In this document: piece after piece, positions 1-6,432 of the stretch
Layout of the letters: each line of letters starts with the position of its first letter
How positions within the stretch are numbered: position 1 is the first letter of the stretch
Source of the DNA: Candidatus Zixiibacteriota bacterium
Lineage (GTDB): Bacteria; Zixibacteria; MSB-5A5; JAABVY01
DNA: 8,787 nt
Direction: 5' to 3'
NCBI GenBank assembly: GCA_014730285.1
Contig: WJIM01000241.1
Coordinates: 1 to 8,787, forward strand
Notes under the pieces: model-generated
What the model saw: only the letters and a program-made list of their open reading frames with translations
Told to the model about the DNA's origin: nothing
Databases searched by the model: none
Made by a program: the position numbers and the translations under genes

Positions 1-201
1 GATTACAAACAGGTCAAGATCGTTACTGGAATCCTCTTCGCCTCTTGCGAATGATCCACACACAAATGCGATTCTTATCTATTTCCCAAAAGCTTCCAAT
101 GATTCATGGATCTGACCTATCAAACCATAGGTTTTGAATACGATATTACGCAGGTCTGGAAAAATAGGGTTCTTTCTGTTGACTGTGTAAATGCCAGGCA
201 C
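1..201 (-). pseudogene. Broken winged-helix/MNT-type nucleotidyltransferase gene, fragment
   Basis: On the minus strand one frame runs from about 201 to the window edge and is interrupted only by a TAG at 81-79. Before the stop it reads ...YTVNRKNPIFPDLRNIVFKTYG..., and after it IRIAFVCGSFARG...SSNDLDLFVI. This is the layout of proteins with an ArsR-like winged helix joined to an MNT-type nucleotidyltransferase: the connector after the wing, then GSxxRG...SDxDL with the metal-binding aspartates. The N-terminal helix-turn-helix is missing, because the frame meets the 3' end of tRNA-Gln at 209. One substitution (AAG to TAG) would explain the stop. No Shine-Dalgarno or ATG start precedes the readable part; a GTG at 201-199 is the only in-frame candidate. 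I infer a truncated remnant, perhaps left by recombination at the tRNA 3' end. The C-terminal part lies beyond the left edge, so the state of the rest is unknown. Confidence 0.7.
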
Positions 202-208
202 AAAAAAG

Positions 209-279
209 CTGGGCGACAGGGATTCGAACCCCGATTATACGGTCCAGAGCCGCATGTCCTACCATTGGACGATCGCCCA
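209..279 (-). tRNA. tRNA-Gln (anticodon CUG)
   Basis: The 71-nt minus-strand sequence folds as a complete cloverleaf. The acceptor stem is TGGGCGA/TCGCCCA, the D stem GTCC/GGAC, and the anticodon stem TGCGG/CCGTA with loop CTCTGGA. The variable region has four bases, and the T stem CGGGG/CCCTG encloses loop TTCGAAT. The anticodon CTG is at 247-245, reading CAG (Gln). The discriminator base is G (position 209), as in other bacterial tRNA-Gln. The weak first pair region and the AATGGTAG D loop also fit this family. CCA is not encoded; the next bases are C then six T, so a CCA-adding enzyme is needed and the T run may help termination. The gene has its own promoter and lies on the same strand as gltX. 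Confidence 0.96.
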
Positions 280-292
280 GTAAAGTTTGCTG

Positions 293-321
293 AAAATATA
301 TAAATCGTTTTCGTTTGTCAA
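293..321 (-). promoter_or_regulatory. Promoter of tRNA-Gln
   Basis: On the minus strand a perfect -35 box TTGACA (321-316) is followed after 17 bp by TATTTT (298-293), or after 15 bp by the better hexamer TATATT (300-295). The predicted start lies about 7-9 nt before the first tRNA base at 279, a typical short tRNA leader. It suggests the tRNA is transcribed independently of gltX. Confidence 0.65.
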
Positions 322-370
322 GAGCAAGCTTTGAAATCTGCGTCCGCTCCTGACAACACTAATATAATAG

Positions 371-538
371 TTATTCCTTCTTGAGTTGTTCCAGCTGCTT
401 GCGCTTTTTCTTCAACTGTTTATAGATATTGGCCTGTCTGGATTTATCGAACAAAGCCTCCTTCTGGCTCTGTTCGTACTGAATCTCCAGATTCTCGATT
501 TCCTTTTCCAGTTTCTCTATCTTCGCTTCATCCGCCAT
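371..538 (-). CDS. Small charged coiled-coil protein downstream of gltX
   Basis: A 55-codon ORF starts with ATG at 538 and ends with TAA at 373-371. It begins MADEAKIEKLEKEIENLE and ends KQLKKKRKQLEQLKKE. Almost every residue is Glu, Lys, Gln, Leu or Ile, with heptad-like spacing of the hydrophobic residues. The N-terminal half is acidic and the last 15 residues strongly basic, so it should be one or two amphipathic helices forming a coiled coil. It has no signal peptide, cysteine or catalytic motif. The Shine-Dalgarno site AAGGGGA lies 6 nt before the ATG and overlaps the gltX stop codon, with 11 nt between the genes, so translation is probably coupled to gltX. I do not recognise the family. 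A role as a synthetase partner is only a guess. Strong ribosome-binding site and gene-like codon use argue that it is real. Confidence 0.7.
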   Translation of the reverse strand: MADEAKIEKLEKEIENLEIQYEQSQKEALFDKSRQANIYKQLKKKRKQLEQLKKE

Positions 539-549
539 ATCGCATCCCC

Positions 550-1995
550 TTAATTCAAATTTCGGATAAATTCGATAGCCCTTGAGAGCCTTTTATCAAC
601 TTCCGGCTGCCCCAGAATTTCTATAATATCGAATAAGCCCGGGCCGCCGGTAACACCGGTCAGGGATAATCGGATCGGATGAATCAGGGCGGCCGGTTTA
701 ACGCCGAATTCCTCGGCCTTGTCGCGTACGACCTTCTCAGCTGTTTCCTTCCTGAGCTCGTAGTGCTTTTTTAGCTCCTCACGGACAGAGTCGAGCTGAT
801 CCGGCAGATCATCTCCCTTGAATCTCTTCTTGACACCCTTGGGATCGTATTCGAAATCATCCTTGAAGAAGTAGTATCCGTTTTCCGCGAAATCTTTCAA
901 AGTAGTGCAGCGCTCTTTTAAGGCTTCGACAACCTTTAGCATCCACTGCCAGCGTGTCTCGATCCAGTATTTGGTGGCAAGATCCGCCTCTATTAAATAC
1001 GGGGTTATTATCTGAACCAGGGTATGATTATCGGCCTTCATAACATACTGGCTGTTCATCCAATTCAGTTTAACCGGATCGAATATGGCATTGGTGGGAT
1101 TGATTCCCTTAAAATCGAAAACCTTAACTATTTCGTCTTCCGACATCAACTCCCGATCATCCTTGGGAGACCATCCCAAAAGAGCGAGATAATTGAAAAG
1201 CGCCTCTGCCAGTATACCCTCTTCTCGATATTCAGTTACCGATTTATCACCCTTGCGTTTAGAGACCTTGGAACGGTCGGGTCTCAGGAGCAGGGGGAGA
1301 TGTGCGTATACCGGACGATCCACATCCAGAGCATCATAAATCTCATTCTGCTTGAAGGTATTGGCTACATGATCGTTACCGCGAATAACATGAGTTATTT
1401 TCATCAAAATATCATCCACCACCACAGCGAAATTATAAATCGGGCTGCCGTCAGACCTGACTATTATAAAATCATCCAGATCCTCGTAGGCCTTCTTCAT
1501 CTCTCCCAGAACCTCATCATGAAATTCAGCTTCGCCCTCTAACGGGAGCTTGAGGCGTACAGTAAACTTCTTACCCTGATTGAGGTTAGCATCAACCTCC
1601 TCGTCAGTAAGATCGCGGCATTTACGGTCGTATTGATATGTTTGCTTATTCTTTTGAGCTTCCTCGCGTTTTGCCGTCAGCTCCTCAGGAGTACAGAAAC
1701 AGCGGTAAGCCCTTTTCGAAAGCAGCAGTTTTTCCGCATAGGGCGGATAGAGATCCTGCCGGCGGGATTGATGATACGGCCCCTCATCCCATTCAACATT
1801 GAGCCATTTAAGCCCGTCCAGGATAACATCCACCATTTCTTTAGACGATCTGGCGACATCGGTATCCTCGATTCTCAACACGAATTTGCCGCCTTTGGCG
1901 CGGGCATATAGATAGTTGAAGATAGCGGTACGGGCGGTACCGACATGAAAATACCCCGACGGTGAGGGGGCGATTCTTACACGTATATCACTCAT
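550..1995 (-). CDS. gltX: Glutamyl-tRNA synthetase
   Basis: Class I aminoacyl-tRNA synthetase that attaches glutamate to tRNA-Glu in the cytoplasm; in lineages without GlnRS it also makes Glu-tRNA-Gln for amidation by GatCAB. The protein has 481 residues, a normal family length. The HIGH-type motif is in PSPSGYFHVG (residues 10-19), followed by the typical RIEDTD (41-46). RGNDHV (205-210) is the usual tRNA/active-site block, and the KMSKS-type motif is KVSKR (243-247). A zinc-site remnant is visible as CFC (99-101) plus C126 in YDRKC, but the fourth ligand seen in E. coli is not obvious. The C-terminal third is the helical anticodon-binding region. The frame also allows a TTG at 2001, but the Shine-Dalgarno AAGGA sits 7 nt before the ATG at 1995 and only 1 nt before the TTG, so I start at 1995. 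Whether it is discriminating or non-discriminating cannot be read off safely. Confidence 0.95.
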   Translation of the reverse strand: MSDIRVRIAPSPSGYFHVGTARTAIFNYLYARAKGGKFVLRIEDTDVARSSKEMVDVILDGLKWLNVEWDEGPYHQSRRQDLYPPYAEKLLLSKRAYRCFCTPEELTAKREEAQKNKQTYQYDRKCRDLTDEEVDANLNQGKKFTVRLKLPLEGEAEFHDEVLGEMKKAYEDLDDFIIVRSDGSPIYNFAVVVDDILMKITHVIRGNDHVANTFKQNEIYDALDVDRPVYAHLPLLLRPDRSKVSKRKGDKSVTEYREEGILAEALFNYLALLGWSPKDDRELMSEDEIVKVFDFKGINPTNAIFDPVKLNWMNSQYVMKADNHTLVQIITPYLIEADLATKYWIETRWQWMLKVVEALKERCTTLKDFAENGYYFFKDDFEYDPKGVKKRFKGDDLPDQLDSVREELKKHYELRKETAEKVVRDKAEEFGVKPAALIHPIRLSLTGVTGGPGLFDIIEILGQPEVDKRLSRAIEFIRNLN

Positions 1996-2016
1996 AGCCA
2001 ATTCCTTTCAGCGTAG

Positions 2017-2045
2017 AGGATATATTCTGGGTGCGGTTTTGGCAA
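2017..2045 (-). promoter_or_regulatory. Promoter of gltX
   Basis: On the minus strand TTGCCA (2045-2040, five of six consensus bases) is separated by 17 bp from TATCCT (2022-2017, four of six). Transcription would start near 2010, giving a leader of about 15 nt that still contains the AAGGA ribosome-binding site. Confidence 0.5.
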
Positions 2046-2142
2046 GGATTTTTTTGAATATGGGCAGTGCAGACGGCCTAATTATCGTATCAAGATTACA
2101 GGCGATCTTGTGAAAAAATTATCAAATTCGTCATTTACTCTG

Positions 2143-2171
2143 TTGACATTGAAAGGCAGAAATGATAAATT
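2143..2171 (+). promoter_or_regulatory. Promoter of the DASS permease gene
   Basis: A perfect -35 box TTGACA (2143-2148) is followed after exactly 17 bp by TAAATT (2166-2171, four of six consensus bases). Predicted transcription starts near 2178, leaving an unusually long leader of about 170 nt before the ATG at 2350. Confidence 0.5.
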
Positions 2172-2349
2172 AATTGCCGCAATAAAGATTATGAATGACC
2201 GTAAATTCTCATTGAGGAAAACCGCAATGGCCATTCACACAGGTCTTGCACCAGCCATGACCGACACATTAATCGTTTGTCAGGTTCAATCAGACATTTT
2301 TAAAGGGGATCATTACAAGCGGCTGGAAGCTTACAGGAGATAACGCGCT

Positions 2350-3837
2350 ATGGCTGATACCACAGCAGAAAAAGTAGAGCAGGCCCAGAAGCCGAGAGGT
2401 ATCGACTTGCGGCGGCTTTTCTTTATATTTTTGGGAGCGGCCCTGTTCTGCATCGTCTACTTTTCTCCTCCCTGGGGAGATGCCGTTGATCCGCAGGGCA
2501 AGCATTTTGTCCTTTCCCCCGAAGGGAAGACCTCATTAGCCATATTCCTGCTGGCGGGGATATGGTGGGTATTCGAGGTGGTGCCGATTGGAGTCACAAG
2601 TATTACTATTGGAGTTTTGCAGGCTCTCTTCCTGGTCAGAGATCCCAAGCAGGCTTTTGGCGATTTTATGGATCCCTCGGTGTGGTTCATTCTGGGTTCG
2701 ATTGTGATCGGTATGTCTTTCGCCAAGACCGGATTAACCCGGCGCATGGCATACCGCATGCTTCTTCTGGTAGGTGAAAAGACCAGCATGATATATCTCG
2801 GCGCCTTTGTAATGACTGCGGCGCTGACGTTGATAATGGCTCATACTGCGGTGGCGGCGGCTGTTTATCCGCTGCTTGTAGCTATTTACGGCCTGTATGC
2901 CGAGGATAACAAGCCCACTCGATTCGGCAAGGGGCTTTTTATGGGTATGGCTTATGTGGCCGGAGCAGGATCGATTATTACACTTCTGGGGGCGGCACGA
3001 GGTGCGGTAGCAATCGGCTTCTACAAAAGAGTTATCGGTGAAGAGATAACCTTCTTCGGATTAACATATTATATGCTGCCTATCGGGGCGATAATGGTCG
3101 TAATATTGTGGGCATTTTTTATGGTAATATATAAACCGGAGAAGAAAACCATACCCGGTCTGCGGGAGCGGGTTAAACCTCTTGCAGATAAACTCGGACC
3201 AATTTCGAAGACAGAAATCCTGACTCTTTTAATCGTTTTCTCGAGTATAGCTGTTCTGGGACTTCGCTCTTTCGTACCGGCTCTGGCGCCGATCAATAAA
3301 AGCGCGGTGATACTATGTACGACAATTCTTTTCTTTATGCTGAAGGTCCTTACGATCAAAGACCTGGAGGAGATACCCTGGAATATCATCCTGCTTTTCG
3401 GCGGAGCGATGAGTATCGGTTTCTGTTTGTATAATACCGGAGCGGCAGACTGGCTGGCTATTAACTGGCTGGTTATGTTTCAGGAGGCGCACTGGTTCAT
3501 ATTTATTATGAGCATCAGTTTCTTTGTGATGATGATGACCAATTTTATTATGAACGTGGCAGCGATCGCTATTTCGCTTCCGGTGGCGCTAGTAATTGCG
3601 CCTTATCTGGGTGTTGCGCCGGAGGTGATCCTGTTCTGTGCCCTGGTTGTGGCGGGAATGCCGTTCCTTCTGCTGGTCGGGGCTGCTCCTAATGCGATCG
3701 CCTATGAAAGCAGACAGTTCTCGTCGTCGGAGTTTTTCATTAAGGGACTGCCTGCCAGCGGGATTCTGCTGGTAGTGCTGGGCTTCTTTGTTCTCATAGT
3801 ATGGCCTATAATGGGAATGCCGATCCTTGTAAAATAG
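2350..3837 (+). CDS. DASS/SLC13-family anion permease (divalent anion:Na+ symporter family)
   Basis: Polytopic inner-membrane protein of 495 residues, the family's usual size, probably importing a dicarboxylate, sulfate or similar anion with sodium. A soluble N-terminus of about 20 residues precedes roughly 11 hydrophobic segments. Family landmarks in order are: FLLAGIWWVFEVVPIGVTSI (66-85), the re-entrant-loop block TLIMAHTAVAAAVYP (160-174), IPWNIILLFGGAMSIG (342-357), the second re-entrant block TNFIMNVAAIAISLP (397-411), and PNAIAYES (447-454) near the C-terminus. The two loops normally carry Ser-Asn-Thr motifs that bind sodium and the substrate carboxylates. Here they read AHT (164-166) and MNV (401-403), so this is a divergent member and its ion or substrate may differ. 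The ATG at 2350 has AGGAGA 9 nt upstream. The CBS-domain gene follows on the same strand after 92 nt and may be functionally tied to it. Family membership is secure; substrate is unknown. Confidence 0.88.
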   Translation: MADTTAEKVEQAQKPRGIDLRRLFFIFLGAALFCIVYFSPPWGDAVDPQGKHFVLSPEGKTSLAIFLLAGIWWVFEVVPIGVTSITIGVLQALFLVRDPKQAFGDFMDPSVWFILGSIVIGMSFAKTGLTRRMAYRMLLLVGEKTSMIYLGAFVMTAALTLIMAHTAVAAAVYPLLVAIYGLYAEDNKPTRFGKGLFMGMAYVAGAGSIITLLGAARGAVAIGFYKRVIGEEITFFGLTYYMLPIGAIMVVILWAFFMVIYKPEKKTIPGLRERVKPLADKLGPISKTEILTLLIVFSSIAVLGLRSFVPALAPINKSAVILCTTILFFMLKVLTIKDLEEIPWNIILLFGGAMSIGFCLYNTGAADWLAINWLVMFQEAHWFIFIMSISFFVMMMTNFIMNVAAIAISLPVALVIAPYLGVAPEVILFCALVVAGMPFLLLVGAAPNAIAYESRQFSSSEFFIKGLPASGILLVVLGFFVLIVWPIMGMPILVK

Positions 3838-3874
3838 AAAAAGCGCCGTAATCGGCACTAAACGGATTTCGATC

Positions 3875-3883
3875 TGTTATACT
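3875..3883 (+). promoter_or_regulatory. Possible extended -10 promoter before the CBS gene
   Basis: TGTTATACT matches an extended -10 element (TGnTATAAT) at one mismatch. No good -35 box lies at the right distance, which extended -10 promoters tolerate. It would give the CBS gene its own transcript with a leader of about 40 nt, besides read-through from the permease gene. No terminator is visible between the two genes. Confidence 0.33.
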
Positions 3884-3929
3884 TTTAAATAATAGTTTTT
3901 CATAAGAGGGAAAAGCGAGGGATAGATAA

Positions 3930-4496
3930 ATGGATTCGAGAAAAGTAAAAGACCTGATGGTCAGTCTTGAGGATTATGCTGTAATAGATGAGGACGCAAC
4001 TTTGTTTGATGCCGTCGTAGCTCTGGAAGAGGCTCAGGCCAAGATTCCTCCCGGAAGGATGAAGCACAGGGCGGTTTTAATCAAGGATAAGGGCGGAAAA
4101 ATCGTAGGCAAACTCGGGCATCTGGCTTTTTTGAAGGCGCTCGAGCCGAAATACAGCTCCCTCGGAGATCTAAAGACCCTGGCGCGGGCCGGGCTTAGCG
4201 CGGAGTTCGTGAATTCCATGATGGAGACGTATAAATTCTGGGATTATAAGTTCGAGGATATATGCAGACGCGCCAAGAATATCGTCGTCAAGGATGTCTG
4301 CCATTCAATTGCCGAGAATATTGATGAGGAGGCTCCGCTGTCGGAGGCAATTCATAAATTCGTAATGTGGCAGTCGCTTTCCATTCCGGTTACCAGAGGT
4401 AATGATATCGTAGGGCTTATACGTCTTTCCGACCTGTATTCGGAGATGGCCAAGGTGATTAAGATTACCTGTGCAGTAGATTCCAAAGAGACATAG
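3930..4496 (+). CDS. Two-CBS-domain protein
   Basis: Soluble 188-residue protein made of a CBS pair (Bateman module), which in this family usually binds adenine nucleotides or S-adenosylmethionine and switches a partner. CBS1 spans about residues 4-70: VKDLM start, the DATLFDAVVALEEA helix, then RAVLIKDKGGKIVGKLGHLAFLKAL. A helical linker (about 76-115, including SAEFVNSMMETYKFWDYKFEDICRRA) joins it to CBS2 at 117-175, which has VVKDVCHSIAENI, the PLSEAIHKF helix and IPVTRGNDIVGLIRLSDLY. There is no fused catalytic, membrane or DNA-binding domain, so it should act on another protein. The permease encoded 92 nt upstream is the obvious candidate by context only. The ATG at 3930 has GAGGG about 8 nt upstream. 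The gene ends just before a strong terminator. Confidence 0.85.
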   Translation: MDSRKVKDLMVSLEDYAVIDEDATLFDAVVALEEAQAKIPPGRMKHRAVLIKDKGGKIVGKLGHLAFLKALEPKYSSLGDLKTLARAGLSAEFVNSMMETYKFWDYKFEDICRRAKNIVVKDVCHSIAENIDEEAPLSEAIHKFVMWQSLSIPVTRGNDIVGLIRLSDLYSEMAKVIKITCAVDSKET

Positions 4497-4532
4497 AAAA
4501 ACAGATAGCTGCGAATTTAAAAAGACATGTTA

Positions 4533-4567
4533 AAGCCCGCAAATAAGTTTTTTGCGGGCTTCTCCTT
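4533..4567. terminator. Hairpin terminator between convergent operons
   Basis: An 11-bp perfect stem AAGCCCGCAAA (4533-4543) / TTTGCGGGCTT (4551-4561) encloses a 7-nt loop. It is followed on the plus strand by CTCCTTTT. It lies 36 nt after the CBS stop and 6 nt after the stop of the opposing DUF362 gene, so it probably serves both. The T tract is imperfect in both directions and looks better on the plus strand. Confidence 0.85.
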
Positions 4568-5470
4568 TTAGATCAAAATATTCTCTTTCCATCCCAGCTT
4601 TACCAGGTCGATTCTGGAAGGATCGCTGATTCCCAGTTTATGTTTGGTCTGGGCAAATACAATATGGTGAGCCGGCGGCTTGATTGGCCTGTCTTCCTCG
4701 AAATATTCCCGGCGTTTGGAGTTTAGAATCGACAATCCGGTCGAATCGACCGCTACCGGGTCCGTACCCAGAATAAGTCCGTTGTATCTCCAGGTATATT
4801 CCGCATTGAAATGATGTGCGCCCACACCGTGAAAGAGCGGGGTGAACATTACCAGAACATTGAGCCTGACCTTATCCTTCAGAACAGAAAGCTCCCAGAC
4901 CTTTGCAAGATCGGCGCAGGAGTTGTCATGATATGCCCAGGGCGTAGGTGTGAACATGATCGGATTTTTGAGACATCCGCCCACACCTGACCAGTGATGG
5001 GTGCGCATGGGACGTGTGTTGATATAAGCGGTGGCCTTTTTGAAAATCTCGTTTCTCAAAACGCCGCGATCGTCAATATCGATATTTTTTTCGTCAACGC
5101 CTGCCGAGATCAATCCCTTACTGATGGCATTCTCCACGGCACCGGGAGTAGGCAGCGGTCCCCAGACATTACTTTTTATGCCGACAATATCCTCGGGGCC
5201 GAAGAGCTTTTTCCAGGCTTCTTCAGCGGTTTCGGTCTGAAAAAGCTCGCGTATGCCGCTTTGAATCATCTCCTCTGTAACTTCTTGACTTGCACTGCCG
5301 TCCTTGCTTAAGACATCGGCATGCCGTACCAGCACGACCCTGGAAGATTCCGATTTCTCTCCGCCTTCGGCAAACGTTTGCCCGGGCAGACCCATTGTAG
5401 CCGCCAGAGTTGCGAATGTTGCGCCTTTCAGGAAATCCCTGCGGGTTAAGCCTTCGCCTGTTTTTTTCAT
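4568..5470 (-). CDS. Tat-exported DUF362 domain protein
   Basis: The 300-residue protein starts with a twin-arginine signal: TRRDFLKG (9-16), then a weakly hydrophobic Ala/Thr/Leu stretch, with likely cleavage after TFA (34). It should be folded, possibly with a cofactor, before export. The rest matches the DUF362 pattern: PEDIVGIKSNVWG (92-104), PTPGAVENAISKGLISAG (107-124), then INTRPMRTHHWSGVGGCLKN (150-169), DKVRLNVL (199-206) and GTDPVAVDSTGL (235-246). No ferredoxin-type cysteine clusters are present. Only two cysteines remain, C166 and C185, close to H158, H159 and H181, with H214, H219 and H220 further on; a metal site is conceivable but not shown. It is the last gene of a three-gene operon, 17 nt after the lipoprotein gene, with a GGGGGA ribosome-binding site just before the ATG. 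The biochemical role of DUF362 proteins of this type is not established. Confidence 0.82.
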   Translation of the reverse strand: MKKTGEGLTRRDFLKGATFATLAATMGLPGQTFAEGGEKSESSRVVLVRHADVLSKDGSASQEVTEEMIQSGIRELFQTETAEEAWKKLFGPEDIVGIKSNVWGPLPTPGAVENAISKGLISAGVDEKNIDIDDRGVLRNEIFKKATAYINTRPMRTHHWSGVGGCLKNPIMFTPTPWAYHDNSCADLAKVWELSVLKDKVRLNVLVMFTPLFHGVGAHHFNAEYTWRYNGLILGTDPVAVDSTGLSILNSKRREYFEEDRPIKPPAHHIVFAQTKHKLGISDPSRIDLVKLGWKENILI

Positions 5471-5487
5471 TTGATCCCCCGATGGGT

Positions 5488-6417
5488 TTATTTGGTCAAA
5501 TTTTCTTTTACATTTTTAATTAAATCGAGACAAGCCTGTTTTGAATCGGCATCGAATACAACTATAAGATAATCATTCGATTTATCGATTGCGGTCCAGT
5601 TGTCGGATTGAACCTCATAGATGCCTTCCTCGGCGGCTTCAGGAATATAAGCCGAGATAAAACTCGAACGCGCGTCCTCCGCATCTTCAGGGGAGGGATA
5701 CTCTATCAGGACAAGATAAACCCGATCCGGATCATAAACTGCCAGAGCGGCATCGGTACTCTCATTGAGGTTAAGAATGTTTTCACTGGCAAGATAGTAG
5801 TGATAATTCAGTGATGTATGCAGGTGGAAATATTTCAGCGAGTTTGCAATTCTGTTTTCGGTAGGCATATACGAAACCAGCTCCGGTTTTTCACCTTTAT
5901 CTCCAATCTTTTTGGCGATTTCACTTCCGGCATTTAATACGGCTTGTTTTGTGTCATCGGTCAACTTTTCCGGAAGCAATGTAACGTAGTAGCAGCCCTG
6001 CCAGAAGCTCAAAAGACCGCCGTTGAATTCCGATTCCCGCCCGATACCGGCATCTCCTCCCTGACTGGCATGCTGAAAGACGCCGTAAGCATCCTCGGGC
6101 TTGCCCATATCGAATATCTCCACCGTAATTTCGGGCGCGCCCTCTTTTTCATAATGCCGCACCCAGACCTCACGGAAGTCATACATTCGGTAAACTTCAC
6201 CGGCGCCGTTAATGTAAGTGAAAATTCCCTCGCGGTCGTATGTTTCAAATTCTCCGGAGGGCGACCACCCGTCTATTTCAGACGGAAATAAATCTGATAT
6301 CTTCATTGCCTCATCTTTCTGAATCTCGTTCTCGCCCGAGCAGGATATAAATATACTTAATATCAGAAATGCGACAATGATATTTACGGTTGGATGCCCA
6401 AATATTCCATTTTTCAT
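5488..6417 (-). CDS. Predicted lipoprotein, DUF6599-like
   Basis: Protein of 309 residues with a lipoprotein signal: a hydrophobic stretch (11-24) ending in FISC, so Cys26 would be lipidated and the protein anchored in the envelope facing the periplasm. The mature part begins ISDLFPSEIDGW (40-51), followed by the aromatic block YINGAGEVYRMYDFREVWV (68-86). This matches my memory of DUF6599 proteins (I-x-G-W, then Y-I-N-G-x-A-E-x-Y). A second, similar alpha/beta half follows, with GRESEFNGGLLSFWQGCYYVTL (126-147) and LVLIEYPSPEDAEDA (235-249). I see no enzyme active site. The ATG at 6417 has only a weak ribosome-binding site (AAGG), so coupling to the gene 15 nt upstream is likely. The Tat DUF362 gene follows after 17 nt. 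Function is unknown; family assignment is moderately sure. Confidence 0.72.
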   Translation of the reverse strand: MKNGIFGHPTVNIIVAFLILSIFISCSGENEIQKDEAMKISDLFPSEIDGWSPSGEFETYDREGIFTYINGAGEVYRMYDFREVWVRHYEKEGAPEITVEIFDMGKPEDAYGVFQHASQGGDAGIGRESEFNGGLLSFWQGCYYVTLLPEKLTDDTKQAVLNAGSEIAKKIGDKGEKPELVSYMPTENRIANSLKYFHLHTSLNYHYYLASENILNLNESTDAALAVYDPDRVYLVLIEYPSPEDAEDARSSFISAYIPEAAEEGIYEVQSDNWTAIDKSNDYLIVVFDADSKQACLDLIKNVKENLTK

Positions 6418-6432
6418 AGATTTTGCCTTAAT

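Larger units (their letters stand above)
1996..2349. other. Divergent intergenic region between gltX and the permease gene
   Basis: This 354-bp stretch holds the gltX promoter at its left side and the permease promoter near its middle. About 170 nt of leader lies between the predicted permease start of transcription and the ATG at 2350. The leader ends with a good ribosome-binding site (AGGAGA, 9 nt before the ATG). I see no convincing long hairpin, riboswitch core or operator palindrome in it. A 77-codon GTG-start frame (2110-2343) crosses the region but matches nothing I know and contains the promoter; I do not annotate it as a gene. Confidence 0.6.

Noticed and set aside
79..81. TAG as a recoded sense codon rather than a stop
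   Set aside because: The gene has also lost its N-terminal half, so decay is the simpler explanation, and nothing else in the window suggests stop-codon reassignment.
106..303. 65-codon plus-strand frame
   Set aside because: It runs antisense across the whole tRNA-Gln gene and its promoter, and its codons mirror the nucleotidyltransferase remnant on the other strand.
1024..1542. 172-codon plus-strand frame inside gltX
   Set aside because: It is the antisense shadow of the conserved synthetase catalytic region and has no protein-family features.
2110..2343. 77-codon GTG-start frame ending 6 nt before the permease start
   Set aside because: It contains the best promoter of the region, has only a weak ribosome-binding site, and its translation resembles no family I know. 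Conservation in relatives could rescue it.
3844..3858. Possible terminator GCCG-TAAT-CGGC after the permease gene
   Set aside because: The stem is only four base pairs and no T tract follows, so it is unlikely to stop transcription.
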